A stretch of 64,000 nucleotides of DNA, taken from assembly GCA_964019165.1 (NCBI GenBank), contig OZ025282.1, positions 9,458,229 through 9,522,228 on the forward strand, read 5' to 3'. The position numbers were made by a program, and so were the translations under genes. The notes below the pieces were generated by a model. The model was not told where the DNA came from, made no database searches, and was given only the letters and a program-made list of their open reading frames with translations. This DNA is from Mastigias papua (Eukaryota > Cnidaria > Scyphozoa > Rhizostomeae > Mastigiidae). Positions 1-11,933 of the stretch are shown one piece after another. Numbering within the stretch: the stretch's first letter is position 1; each line of letters starts with the position of its first letter.

Positions 1-440
1 TCCTTCTGTATACTTTACTCAGCTTCATTCCATCTGTTTTCTTTTCATTACCACGCTGTGTGATCATGTCTTGTAGCTGTTAAATTGGATTAGAAAATAA
101 CTCTATGGTATCTGCAAACCTTAGATTACTTAGCCCTTCTCAATGAATTTTAATGCATTACCCTTCAAAATCAACTCTTTAGAAAATATCTTGCATAGCA
201 GATGTGAAGAGATTTGGAATAGTATGTCCCCTTGTCTAACACCCTTGTTGCTATTGATTTCCCTGCTTACTATATCTGTTTGAAATTGTGCTGTGTTGGC
301 ACAGGCATCCTCTATCAGGTAGTCTACACCTCATCCATACCTTAAATACTCACTGCTCTAAGCATTGCTTGATGATTTATGGAATCAAACATTTTTCATG
401 CTCAATGAAAGCCATGCAGAGAAGTATTTTATACTTCATT
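1..440 (-). mobile_element. Decayed LINE reverse-transcriptase fragment
   Basis: Read on the minus strand, this edge of the window carries remnants of a non-LTR retrotransposon reverse transcriptase. The pieces appear in the expected order but in shifting frames. There is a palm-A-like stretch reading MAFIEHEKCLIP then a stop (compare F-x-D-Y-x-K-A-F-D). A stretch then reads IVSREINSNKGVRQGDI, the V-R-Q-G-D box of RTE/L1-like elements. Next comes LSNLRFADTIELFSN, a degraded L-R-F-A-D-D box in which the second aspartate is lost. Stops and frame changes show that it is dead. The fragment continues off the left edge. Family assignment beyond non-LTR retrotransposon is an inference. Confidence 0.75.
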
Positions 441-1339
441 CTTTATTCCATTATTAGTCTTATTGCATGAAGGTAGACCATTGTTCAATATCCTGTATTT
501 AGATTTTACAACATTTTGCCATTACTGGAGATTGGCTTGAGGCAGCATTGACATGCTGGAGTCTCCATCAGAATGCAGGATACTTGACAACTATGGGAAA
601 ACTCATAATGAATATGTTCTGCCTTGGGAAATGAATTGCATGTTACTAATCGTTGCAACAATTTGAGCCTCAATGCGCCTGTACCCCAATACACTCATGA
701 AAAAGTGAGCTATGATGTATCTTGCTCCCAAATTCAAGTACAAATTATACAGAATCATGACCTATCCCACCACTGGCTGATATATCCCAAGTACAATGTA
801 CTAAGCATTGGAAGACACTTCAATGATTCCTGGTAGTAATATGTATTTGCTAAAATCATATGAAACACCCCCGACTATTATATACACTCCAATGAAAACA
901 CTACAATATTGCTCTATGACAAATATCTGATAAAAGTAACAGGCTGTTTTAGGTGCAGAATTTTGGCAGGTGAAATGATTATACCATGCCATAATAACCA
1001 AGGCAATCACACCTAAGATGACACTCCAACTTTAATGCAAATATAATCAGCATTACTAAAAACACTTGGGCAAACCAACAAAACTTCACACTATGTGCTG
1101 AAAGGGGGGAGGGGGTAATAAACTGCAGTAACCAATACAAATATAGCACTATTCCACTTGTCAGTAATGTGATTTCAAGCACTATGGTTCATCAATTGAA
1201 TTTGATTCCATACTGTATTAAATTCATTAGTCACTCTCACTAATAGTATCCAATATTTACATGAATATCTAAGACAAGAGCTCTGCAGCTATTCATTTCA
1301 TTTCTACTAAATCAATATTTGCAATACAAATTGACTTAC
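441..1339. other. No gene recognised (441-1339)
   Basis: Short open frames on both strands have no recognisable motif and no convincing splice borders. The minus-strand gene at 1340-4000 must continue through here or past the left edge, because its exon ending at 1340 leaves an incomplete codon. I could not identify the next exon. Confidence 0.5.
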
Positions 1340-4000
1340 AGAACTGACTGAAGTGGGCACTCTTCCACTGGCAACTTCTTCACAGATTCATTATCAGTTA
1401 TATCAAATTTATCTTCCAGTGGACACTGCAGAAAGTACAGATGAGCTGATACACATTATATTATCCCAGGAAACTAACTACTCTAAAGTCCTGAACCGGC
1501 AGGGGGTTGGAATAGTAGGGGGTAAGAAATTTCCCAAGAACCTAAAAAATGGGGGGGGGTTGGAATAACTTGGGTTGGTGGAAAATTCTCTGAGTATACT
1601 AACTATGGATGAGTTTCACAACCTGTTTCAACTGTGAATCTTTTCAACAAATTAATAAGTGGGGGACGTTTACTCAGGACTCAAGAGTATACTGGTCTAG
1701 ATGTCTGCTGATACACATAACATATATATCCATTATAAACATTTACAAGCTGTTAACTATATAATGATAATCCTAGCTTTCATACCCTTAGGTTTCCAGG
1801 ATCACATATCACAGCAAGCTCATTGGCAGTTTCTCTGTCTATGTTCTGTGATGTAACAATATCTTCTAAGGTTGTTTCTTTTCTTTCACGGTCAATAGTC
1901 TGTTTTCCAATTACTGAGAAGCACTTATCTCTAAATTCCCTTGATATGAATGGTTCAGAACAGTGTCTACTCACGTCAAACTGCATTGTTCTGTGGAAAA
2001 TATCAGACTGTTAATTATCACCTAGCACAACATAAAACTGTAAATGAATCCATAAGAACTGATGGGTTAGTGCCTGGTATAAAGGGAACCTGCTACAGAC
2101 CATTATCTTCATGAAGGGTGATAACTATTGCCTATCTTCATCATACTTGTACATTTGTGTTGCCAACAGACACCAATTCACTGTGGGGTAGACTGTGAGT
2201 TTGCATCCAGGAGACCAGGAGGTATGTGCCATAATAACTTGGCTTCTTCCTCACCAACATAGCTTACACTGAAGCACATAATTATAGAGATGGCATTGCA
2301 GGAACCAGCACACAAATTTATGTGTAGGCCTTATTTCAAGTAGTCACTTCTCCTCAAAAATCTATCTACTCATCTTGCTCCTTCACAAAATGACAGTTCT
2401 TTACTGTCACTTAAATAAAATACTAACTACTTGACAAAAGGTTCACAATACTACTTCTCACAATTCTCTAAATAATCTTTCACTCTTAATCCACCTGAAT
2501 ACAATCACAGTTGTTTGAAAAGCAAGATCAACATCATGCATTAAGAAACAATGAATTTCAAACACTTTATTAGATATTTTTGGCTTTAACTTTGATCCAA
2601 ATTGGGTAATTTCATTTATGTTCTGGCTCTAACTTATACTCATCAAAATATAAATAGGCTAAATAGTGCCCCCAGTTAGTAATACTGTCAAATATTATGA
2701 ATTATGACATTCTAATAAAGTTATGATAAAAAGCACCACCTTTCCTTCTCTTGAAGATGCACCTTGCCAATGGATTTAATCAAATGTTTTCTTCCTTGAA
2801 CTACAATGAAGTGATATCTCCACTACTTCTGCTATCCTATATAACCTCACAGCACTCAAGTGCCTGCATTGGTGTGTATAGAAGATACCAGCATCAAATA
2901 TTGGGGATTCATCAGCTCAGTATATGAGGACTCTGATTCTTGCAAATCTGACTGGCAGTACCATTTAACAAAGATTTCACTAGATCAAAAAAGTATGTGA
3001 AGGAGATTGATAATACATATAACTAATGATTAGTGACTACTAAAGGAATATTGTAATAAAATGAAAAATTACAGTTCTTAGTCATTGTATGGTAAAATGA
3101 TTTTGTAAGTAATTTTTGCACCTTTTGCCATTATGCTGCAGCCATTTGGTTTACATATGCTCATGCTTCATTTCATCAGCATCAGACACATAACCAAAAA
3201 CATTAACTTCCTCAATAGGCAGGCTGGGCCATCTAGACTTGTAAAACATTGTAAGAAGGGGGCTGAGCCCCATTGCTACTCTATGTGGAATCAGACACTT
3301 GCACCCACTGGACTTGCACGCCACAGATCTGCACCAAATGTACATTAAGTTTACAATAGTACACTTTTTACGTACTTAACCCCATATGTAACTTCTGTGT
3401 CCTATTAAAATTTGCCAACATACAATAAACACAGGATTTCTGTATGTCACAGTGACCACCTCATTTCCCACTTGGTTATGAATATGTTGCAACCATGCCC
3501 TATAAATTCTGTTAAAACACCCTTTCTAAAGTTAGAGATACACCCATTCTAGCATGAAAAAATCGTTGGTATGTGTTTGTGAGAAAAGTAGATATTCCTA
3601 GTTATGTGTCAGTCTATTTTCTAAGCTTTTGGGCCAAATCACACTCTCAACTTAACAACTTTTAAGGCAAAGGGGGCAAAATCTTCCAACTGAGTGGCAA
3701 TGCTCCCGTTTCCACCTGTGGCTTTGTGGCAGTCTTATACTGGGCATGAAAGTATTACGTGTAACATAGAATGGATCGGAAACTGAATGCAACGCTTCTA
3801 TTGAAAAGTGAGTTTCAAGAAAATAGAATTTACTTATCTACCGCAACCTACAAATATAAAGAGGAATAGCTCACATTGAATTCAGACAGTACGACTCTCC
3901 ACATAGGTAGAGCCAAGGTGACTGTTACCTTAAAAAAGATCAGCTGATAGCAATTATTACTCTTTTGTCCGCCATTAGACTTTAACTTAGATCTCGACAT
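1340..4000 (-). CDS. Unrecognised spliced gene, four 5' exons, divergent from BTBD1/2
   Basis: Four minus-strand exons join without breaking frame: 4000-3929 (ATG at 4000, starts MSRSKLKSNGG), 3237-3155, 1990-1786 and 1425-1340. The donors read GTAACA, GTAAAC, GTATGA and GTAAGT; the acceptors end in AAG, CAG and CAG. Phases match at each join (0/0, 2/2, 0/0), and the last exon ends in phase 2, so more exons follow to the left. The visible product is about 148 residues, hydrophilic, with no signal peptide or membrane segment. Landmarks are PSLPIEEVNVFGYVSDADE, FISREFRDKCFSVIG and ITDNESVKKLPVEECP. An in-frame ATG at 4030 could add ten residues. The AAG acceptor of exon 2 is the weakest point. 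I do not recognise the family and assign no function. It starts 130 bp from the BTBD1/2 start on the other strand. Confidence 0.6.
2004..3154. other. Intron of the unrecognised minus-strand gene
   Basis: AT-rich sequence between exons 2 and 3 of the minus-strand gene. I see no further coding exon, no repeat with clear ends and no RNA gene in it. Confidence 0.4.
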
Positions 4001-4129
4001 GATGCATGGGATCAAAAAGAGGCACTGCAATAACAGTGCATGGAAGATTCACTGTTCGGTGAGATAGCACGGTTAGATGTTGAAACGAATACCGAAAACT
4101 AATTTGCTCATCGAAGAGAAAGTCTAGAA
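4001..4129. promoter_or_regulatory. Probable bidirectional promoter
   Basis: The 129 bp between the minus-strand start at 4000 and the BTBD1/2 start at 4130 must hold both 5' UTRs or the core promoters of both genes. No TATA box is obvious. Head-to-head spacing this small is inferred, from gene arrangement only, to mean a shared promoter; the transcription start sites are not visible in the sequence. Confidence 0.45.
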
Positions 4130-7100
4130 ATGCAAGAAGAGAAAATTCACAACGAACCGAGGAATCTAGGGACGGTTTCACCGGCATCAAGACTGACAGG
4201 TAGAAGGCAACAACGAAGCACTAGTTCCGTTGTAACGACTAGGCCGTTATCGAGCCAGCGCCTGCTTCCGAATAATCAACGCGAAGTTGATATAGCACCG
4301 ATTGCATCTCCCGCTGCACATGGTACTCATTCCACTGAGTACAACTGGCAGGCTGCGAGAGCAACTGTGAAAGAAAGATTGGGATACATGTATAATAATG
4401 ACACTCTTAGCGATGTCCATTTCGTTTTAGGAAAAAACAACGAACTGCATCGCATTCCAGCCCATAAGTTTGTTTTATCTATAGGCAGTGTTGTTTTCGA
4501 TGCTATGTTCAATGGTGGGTTCGGTGAGCAATGCAATGTAAGTGAAGTTGAAATACCAGACGTAGAACCGGCTGCGTTTCTATCACTATTGAAGTTCTTG
4601 TATTCGGATGAAGTACAAATAGGGCCTGATAACGTCATGGGCACACTATACGCCGCAAAGAAATATGCAGTGCCAACTCTTGAGGCAGCCTGTGTTGAAT
4701 TCTTGAAGACAAACCTTGGAGCTGATAATGCATTTACTTTATTGTCTCAAGCAAGACTGTTTGATGAACCACAGTTGGCTGAAATGTGCCTCACCTGCAT
4801 AGATAAGAATACTTTGGATGCACTTAATGCTGAAGGGTTCACAGATATTGATTCTGACACTTTGTCAGCTGTCCTAGAGAGAGACTCCTTGGGTGCTAGG
4901 GAAAGTCAACTGTTTGAAGCAGCTGTGAGGTGGAGTGATCATGAGTGTAGGAGACAGAATGTCCCAAACAGTGCAGAAAATAAGAGGTGTGCATAATAAA
5001 ATTGAGTTTGATGTACATAGCATATAGCATTTGATTATTCATATGAAGTCTCTAATGGAGAATTTTGTGAGAACTGTCATGGCACAGCTTATGTTCAAAA
5101 GCATACCAGGGTATTTCCTTACCCAGGCTTCGTTCACAAAAATTAATATGAGAATGAATAAGTTTATGTTTCCCATCCTTCAGCCCATGAATTTGTCTAC
5201 CAAACCTTGCACTCATTCATTTGCACATTCAATCTTCCATCTATCCATCCATTCACTCATTCATCCATTCATTCATTCATCCATTCAACTCTGCATTCAA
5301 CTATCCATTTATATGTCTATTCAGCTATCCATTCAACTATACATTTATCCACCCAGCCATTACACCATCTTGCCAGCTATTTATTTGTCTTCCCAATCAT
5401 CTATCCATATGGCTGTCTATTAATCCATCAACTGGTCTTCCTTTTGGGTTTATCATGTTGGCAAAAGACACTGATGCCTACAGCACTGTTACTGTTTCAA
5501 GCCTGGCAGTTAAGCAATGCCCACAGGTGCCTCTATGCCCTACTTGATTGCCTGAGGTGGACGATGTATCACCTACCTTGTTGATTATTTGCCAAAGACA
5601 ACGCCCACCTTGATTTTTGATTTAAGTGATTTGCCATCCACTATTTGAATTGTCTGCTGGTACTATAGAACTTCACTATGGCTCAAAAAGTAGGAGATTC
5701 TTTAGGTATACTGAAAAGGTTTCTTTTTCTGACACTCATCAGAGTATGAAACATCAAATAGCAACCGAAAGATGAACCAAAATTTATAGCCAGATGTGAA
5801 TAGATCCTATCTTATATATAATTAAACTCCTTCTATCTTAATTCAGACATAAGTGTTTTCTTTTTGCTTATGATTCAAGGCATTTCCAAACCAGTTTTAT
5901 GCTCAGTAAACTTACCTGCCTGGTACCAATTAGGAGGGTGATTTATTGCCTGTCTACTCAAATTCTGATTGCCAGGCCTGAAATTTAAGGAAGAAAAAGA
6001 GGCAGTAGAGATGGGGACAAGATCATACTTATTTGCTTTAGATTTGAAGCTGTGAATTGTGGTAAAAGAGTTTTGGATTAGGTAGTGAAATATGGAACTG
6101 TTGGAATGGGTAGAGCTTCTAGTAGCTCATTAATTTTAGATTTTCGCCTCATACAAGTTCACAGAATAGAAAAATGTATTATGTAAATGATAATTGTACA
6201 AAAACAATTGTATAAAAAATAAAAAGCTCCTTGTAGGAGGAGCTCTCTCAATAGATAGACAATAGTAGCCCTAGTAGATCTCATAGAATCAGATGTAAGA
6301 AGTTATGGACGGATGAAAAGAGAGTTGTGATTAATTTGGACCTTAAATCGGATTTTGCCAAAAAATGACATCATTGACCCCCAATTTTTATTTCCTAAAT
6401 ATATTGCCCATGTAAAAAGGCGTCGATACAGCTCAAGTTGGTGGGGGGTACCATTCCTGTGAAAAAATCTGCGACCGAAAGTATGTATAGTATATGGTAT
6501 TGGGAAGATTGGGTAAGGTTTCAATTGTTGATAAGGTGGGTGGCATTGTGTTGAACCTTGCCAAGATGCCAAGAAGATAGAGGGATGATTTAGGAACTCT
6601 ACCTTAGGAATAGAGTAGTACTTTAGTGAAGGACAAATTTCTATCCATCCTATTCATCTTTCCCATCCACCCATCCATCCCATCTACATCTACCACATTC
6701 TGCCTACATTGTAAAAGAATATTCTAACAGGGTGACAGGCTAGAGTGGAATTATGCTAGAACATGGTAAATCACCACCCATTGTGAAGAGTTGTATACTG
6801 CCACAAACTGTTGAATTATTACATAGTTTCCACTCTAAATGAGAACATAGATATGTTAATAGCAAATGAATAAAGTAAAACATTATTCTTTTCCTGCAGA
6901 ATTTTTGGCAATTTTACTTGTTTACTTGGAAGTCCTGTATAGAATATATAAATAAAAAATATATAAACATAGAGTTTTTGTAAATGTGCCTAAATTACCT
7001 GGACTTTGTGGTAAAGTACTGTAGTCCACTCTGCTCAACCTTTTCTAAAATATTCAAAACCTTGATTTTTTGACATTTGACATTTGATGGTAAGAGGTTC

Positions 7101-9762
7101 CATTCACATATTGACCTTGGGAAAACTACATATTTGTAGTCACTTGAGCTTTGTAAGGTATGAAATGACAACAAGTGAGAGAAATGTGTATGTCTTTGCT
7201 GGAGCTGTACATAGTCTGCAGAAATAGTAACTAGATTGTAATAAATCTTATATAGCATACAGAGTCTTGCACCTCTATGTCTATATTGGAGACTGCACCA
7301 TTTAAGTTGTTGGATCATGTCAGTTATGCTAGAGGTCCTATCATAGCAGTTTTTGCACATACCTAGTAGCCCTGCATTGGACCCTTTCAAGCTGGTCAAT
7401 TCTACCATCCATCCCATCCACCCACCCATCTGCCCATCCGTCTGTCCGTACATCCATCCCATCCACCCATCCATCCCATCCACCCATCCATCCCATCCAT
7501 CCACTCATCCCTCCCATCCACCCACCCATACATCCATCCATCCATCCATCCATCCATCCACCCATCCATCCACCAACCCATCCACCCACCAATCCATCCC
7601 AACCATCCACCCATCCATCCACCAACCCATCCACCCACCAATCCATCCATCCCATCCATCCACCCATCCATCCCATCCATCCACCCATCCATCCCATCCA
7701 TCCCATCCATCCCATCCACCCACCCATACATCCATCCATCCTTCCATCCATCCATCCATCCACCCACCCATCCATCCACCAACCCATCCACCCACCCACC
7801 AATCCATCCCATCCATCCATCCATCCATCCATCCATCCATCCATCCATCCATCCATCCATCCATCCATCCATCCATCCATCCATCCATCCATCCATCCAT
7901 CCATCCATCCATCCATCCATCAGCACATATTCAAAGAAATGATAGATATGTGTATAGTTTTAATACAAGTCATCTACACGTTTTTGTAAGGAACCTAGCA
8001 AAAGGTCTAGCTCAAGAAGTTCTCTGTTTTTGGACCTAGTTTGACCACATTGTAATTCTAAATGTTCCTTAATGGTTCTTTAACTTTAACTGCACAGTTA
8101 GTGCTATAGACAATGTAAATGGTCATTGTTAAGACAAGGGGCTATGGATGCTGCAAGTTTCAACAAAAGCCCTCCTATGAATCACCTGCTTCAAGGATTG
8201 CACATGATTTAGTTGAATTTGGCATCTTAATTTCTGATTGTTTGCAGTGATGAAGAAAGTAGAAATTGAAAGTTCATTAGGGATTTTGTTGTTAGTAGTA
8301 AAAGTAATGTATATTTGTCGGCCTTCTACATGTCAATTCCGTAAAAAGCAGTTCATTTAAAGAACATGCAGGGCATCACTGAGGTACAACATACCCTTAT
8401 GTCACAGATTATCAATTATAGTGATTTAGCACAGAAGCAGTTAGATGATAATACAAGGAGGGGATGATAGGAAATGAAGCTTTCTGATTGTCAATGTTTA
8501 CACATTTGGAGAGTATTTGGATTCTAGAATGCTGTGACAGCTCCCTTGACAGCTCTTCTTTGAATTATGATTGTTTAAAATTATGCCTCATCTCTATGTT
8601 TGTGCCAAGACTCGTTTGCTGTTCTTTTAAAACAACTCTTCAGTTGTATGTGATCTTGAGTATACTGTGGTATACCATTAGAAAGAAAGTCTCCCCTTCA
8701 AATTTTACCTTTAATTAGAATGAAAAATAACTGACAAAAATTAGGCATGCAATTACATCTTTATTGTATACTATGTTTCCTCTTGTTATTTTGTACATTT
8801 GTTTGGGCTCAATTTCTGTACCATGATCATTTTAGTCCTGCCTTTGGAACTCTGAGTTGACAAATTGTAATGACTATACAATGATGTGCCTATGTTTCAC
8901 TCCATGATATTCGGATGATTATGGGTAGATTTTATCCTCATTTATGGGTATTTTTTCTGATGTTGTTTGGGTTATCCACCTTCTGTTGCTAGTTTTCCAT
9001 AAATCTGCTTCTTATGAATAGAACATACAGTACTGTAGTCCATCCCATATAGTTAATTGAATCTTTTTATTCTTGTCTTTCTTAAAACTCTCTTCATATT
9101 ATTACAGGAAACTCCTTGGCAACTGTTTGTTCCTTATCAGATTTCCATTGATGACCCTGGAAGAATTTGCTAACCATGCAGCTCAGTGTGGAATTTTGAC
9201 GGACAAAGAAATTGTCAGTCTCTTCCTCCACTTCACTGTTAATCCTAAACCTCCCGTCAAGTTCCCAGATCGCCCGAGAAGGTGCCTGACAGGCAAGGAA
9301 AAATCGGTGGTAAGATTTCTGAAAACAGAGGCCCGTTGGGGATACAGTGGAACTAGCGATCGAATAAGGTTTACCGTTAATAGAAGAATTTTCGTGGTTG
9401 GTTTGGGTTTGTATGGCTCGATCAACTCACCAACAGATTATGATGTCAGCATTCAAATTATTAATGCCGACAATGGCGTGGTGGTTGGAAGTAACGATAC
9501 CGCCTTTAGTTGCGACGGCTCGGATGGTTTGAATCGGGTAATGTTTAAGGAGCCAGTTGAAGTACATCCAAATATTGGTTATACAGCTTGCGCAACACTT
9601 AAAGGACCGGATTCGTATTACGGGACAAAGGGTATGAAAAGGGTAACTATAGAGCTACCTAACCGCGAAAAGGTTGAGTTCAAATTTACTTATGCGGCCG
9701 GTAATAACAACGGCACCTCCGTGGAGGATGGCCAAATCCCGGAAATAATATTCTACACGTGA
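4130..9762 (+). CDS. BTBD2: BTB-BACK-PHR protein, BTBD1/BTBD2 orthologue
   Basis: Two exons, 4130-4986 and 9108-9762, are joined in phase 2 (AG|G gives Arg) by a GT-AG intron, for a product of 503 residues (human BTBD1 and BTBD2 are about 480-525). An in-frame stop at 4100-4102 and no other upstream ATG fix the start at 4130. Residues 1-80 are basic and low in complexity. A BTB/POZ domain follows at about 82-200 ([31 protein letters not shown]), then BACK at about 205-305. The PHR domain at about 345-503 lies wholly in exon 2 ([35 protein letters not shown], ending [10 protein letters not shown]). These PHR signatures match BTBD1/2 rather than BTBD3/6. Family members are cytoplasmic cullin-3 adaptors that bring substrates to ubiquitin ligase; that role is inferred here. 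One gene probably stands for both vertebrate paralogues. A possible polyadenylation signal AATAAA lies at 10158-10163. Confidence 0.95.
5220..5410. repeat. Degenerate ATTC/ATCC tetranucleotide repeat
   Basis: Interrupted runs of CATT and CATC units on the plus strand. All three plus-strand frames stay open across it only because the repeat lacks stops; the resulting His/Ile/Ser-rich frames are not genes. Confidence 0.85.
5710..5803 (+). repeat. Stem-loop repeat, copy 1
   Basis: Shares a core of about 90 bp with 25758-25856 (same strand) and 23459-23538 (opposite strand). The core has the palindrome ACTCATCAGAGT, then ATGAAAC, then a small hairpin with a GAAA loop (ACC-GAAA-GAT here). The outer stem is largely lost in this copy. 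Confidence 0.7.
5916..5977 (-). other. Exon-like segment inside the BTBD1/2 intron
   Basis: On the minus strand a 62-nt segment is bordered by an acceptor (aaatttcag) and a strong donor (GTAAGT). Only one of its three frames is open; it reads [18 protein letters not shown] with phase 2 in and phase 1 out. The borders look like a real exon of a nested gene, but no partner exon with a matching phase was found. A nearby minus-strand stretch at about 5600-5680 ([18 protein letters not shown] then stop) does not match in phase. Confidence 0.3.
6998..7403 (-). mobile_element. 3' fragment of a LINE ORF2
   Basis: The minus strand reads the typical C-terminal tail of Jockey/CR1-type ORF2 proteins, downstream of the polymerase palm. 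It opens with [13 protein letters not shown], then [30 protein letters not shown] and [16 protein letters not shown], and runs to a stop. The two frames through the start of the fragment need one frameshift to join, and the polymerase core is absent. The 5' side breaks directly into the CCAT microsatellite at 7404. Confidence 0.8.
7404..7921. repeat. CCAT tetranucleotide microsatellite, about 500 bp
   Basis: Nearly pure CCAT/ATCC from about 7810 to 7920 and progressively more broken (CCCAT, CCACCC variants) towards 7404. It gives long open frames on both strands (Met-Asp-Gly-Trp repeats on minus, His-Pro-Ser-Ile on plus) that are artefacts of the repeat. Confidence 0.97.
7950..8165 (+). repeat. 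Dispersed repeat family B, copy 1
   Basis: Resembles 58345-58540 over nearly its whole length. Shared runs include a CATCTxCACGTTTTT start, a TTTAACT...CACA...GTG(C/T)TA block, GACAATGTAAA/GACATTGTAAAG and a common GTTTC end. A shorter, weaker match begins near 19220. No coding capacity and no terminal repeats are visible, so the element class is unknown. Confidence 0.55.
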
Positions 9763-11933
9763 ACAGCTCTACTAGCATGTTTGCTAAATGTAATTTTTGG
9801 TAAGGTGAAGTAATGGTATTATTTGCGTATTAGCTACTAGTACCAGATAGTGCTGTGACATTCCACAGTAGGTAGTTAAACTTTGTACGCGGTCCACGTT
9901 GTTACCAATTGTTTGCTACCCAAGGAAGAAGATTGATAGGCCAGTTTGCAACGTAAAACCTTTCACATTTTATTAAAGTTACACCCAAATATTTGAGTTT
10001 TATACCAACTCATATTTGATGCTCAATCCGTGGAGTGTGCACAAAGTTTTGTTGCTGCTATAGCTGGTGCGGCCGTATGAATAATATGAATCGACAAGGC
10101 AACCTGGGTGCTTTATAAGGTGTAGAATAAGTGATTTGAAAAGTCACAGCTAACCCAAATAAATTAGTAGATATAGCAGTTTCTGACATTTGACTTCAGC
10201 AACCAGGTTTCTCTATGGGCAAATCTTTAATGTCGCCTTTCTTATGACTCGGCATGATGCATCGATAAAGCTATTGCTGTTCGACTTATTAACTGATATT
10301 TTTCTTCGATAAATGTGCTATTTTTCAAGATGTATTTTTTATCGAAAGTAGGCTGCAATTTCCACTAACCATGTCGACAGTGACACAATAAATAGAGAAA
10401 TTTGTGGCCAGTTGCCTTCAGGAATACACACTAACCAAAGAAGAGATTGCCAACCAATTTGTGCTATCTCCTTAAACACTGGACAATGTAAAGGCTAATT
10501 GCCATATACAACCTCCCCTTGTAAGTTCGGTTTGTGCGAACCAAGTTTGCTAGAGCAGAGGGCTAAAGTACTCATCTTCGACACAATATGGAAATTGCAC
10601 AGTGCTTTGCATTCTCGTACATAGTATGATTCCGAACGACCGGTTTTGTTTTCCTCTAGATTTATGAACTTTGTATCATTTATCAGAATCCTTGTGGAAT
10701 CTGCCAGGTGCAATGCATTCTTTTATCCTCTGAAGCTTTTCTTACTGTTCTGAGAGACAGTTTTGACAAAATCTTTCTACTCAGTCTTGGAGTGAGTTGC
10801 TAGATTCCCAGAACACGATCCCTAGGTAGAACAGCAACATTTTTGTTTGATTGTATTCAAGAGTTTATTTATTGTAGTAGTTATCTATTTATGCAAATAG
10901 GGTATTCGTGGGTGTTGTAAATGAAATGAAATGAAAGTTAATACTTGAGCTAGATCTAGCGATGCATTTAGGCCCTGTGGGTGAGACTTTACGTTGTTTT
11001 ATTTTGCTTTTGTTAAGCCACCTTTCTCGCAGACAGTGTTTGAATGATTTAACTTCAGTTAAAAATTCTTACCTTAATGCCCTTTTAGTAGTACTGCTCA
11101 TTTTTGGCTTTTTTACCTGTTATAGTTCATCATCAAAGTAACATCCTGTTGAGGTGGACATAACACAGAGAAGTCCAACTCTATTCTACTTGCCATACTC
11201 ATGCACATAACGTATATTCTGTAATTCGGCCATCTTCAGTTTCAGGCTCGGAAACATTCTTTCTTTATCAGTAAAGCGGTCTTAGACTTAATTTTCGTCT
11301 TCACTCCGGTCACATTTGTCAATCTTTGATACAACGTTGATTGCATAGACGTTTGCCTATATTTGGTTTTCTTAGTAGCTAAATTTTACTTATGTACAGT
11401 CGTTTTACCTGTACTCTCGATCGGTTCTCTTAATGTCCCACCACACTCACTCAGTCAGCTATTACTGCAAAAGACGGGCTTTTTGCAAGTGTATCGAGTT
11501 GTTAGAACTTGTCTATTGTCGATTTAAAGTTGTTGATCTGTAGAATTGTTAGATTGTTTTTTGATTTCGTTTGTTGCATAGCTCCACGTGTTTTTTGTGA
11601 TTTGCAACTTCTCAGCCACATTTCATTTCACTATTATCAAAGGCAACAGTTAGGGTACATAGACATGTGTCGAAAACTGCCTAGCAAATCATTGTATAAA
11701 ACAATCCTGAGTTTGGTTGCAAACTCACAGGTGGAAGCTGCGAAGAAGATAGCAACATTCGAGATGGGCTGCGCAGTTCTACGCTAACTGGCGTACATGT
11801 TAGATAAGATTTTATTTCTAGCATGAATACTTGAAGAACCTCTTCAGGATCAGTTCCGACGTTCCGGCTGCAGTGCTGTATTAGTTTGTAGTAGATAGGG
11901 CAGTACAAACAAAAAAAGAATTTCATTCAATAG
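9763..11933. other. Intergenic, 9763-11933
   Basis: Contains the BTBD1/2 3' UTR (to about 10180) and a coding relic at 10372-10536. An open frame at 11665-11787 starts MCRKLPSKSLYKTILS and could contain the missing first exon of the gene at 11934-17450, but no donor of suitable strength and phase is obvious. The rest is AT-rich with no recognisable feature. Confidence 0.5.
10372..10536 (+). pseudogene. Coding relic with two in-frame stops
   Basis: From an ATG at 10372 the frame reads MSTVTQ, a TAA, IEKFVASCLQEYTLTKEE, IANQFVLSP, a second TAA, then TLDNVKANCHIQPP. The amphipathic character and charge pattern continue across both stops, as expected of a gene fragment with two point mutations. 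The parent protein is not recognised, and chance cannot be excluded for a stretch this short. Confidence 0.3.

Larger units (their letters stand above)
4987..9107 (+). other. BTBD1/2 intron, repeat-rich
   Basis: This 4.1-kb intron holds a degenerate ATTC/ATCC stretch (5220-5400), one copy of a stem-loop repeat (5710-5803), an exon-like minus-strand segment (5916-5977), another CCAT-rich patch (6640-6695), a LINE 3' fragment (6998-7403), a long CCAT microsatellite (7404-7921) and a dispersed repeat (about 7950-8165). 8170-9107 shows nothing recognisable. Confidence 0.8.

Noticed and set aside
7341..8039. Long open frames across the CCAT array on both strands (up to 228 codons)
   Set aside because: Tetranucleotide repeats free of stop codons; the Met-Asp-Gly-Trp and His-Pro-Ser-Ile patterns follow directly from the repeat unit.
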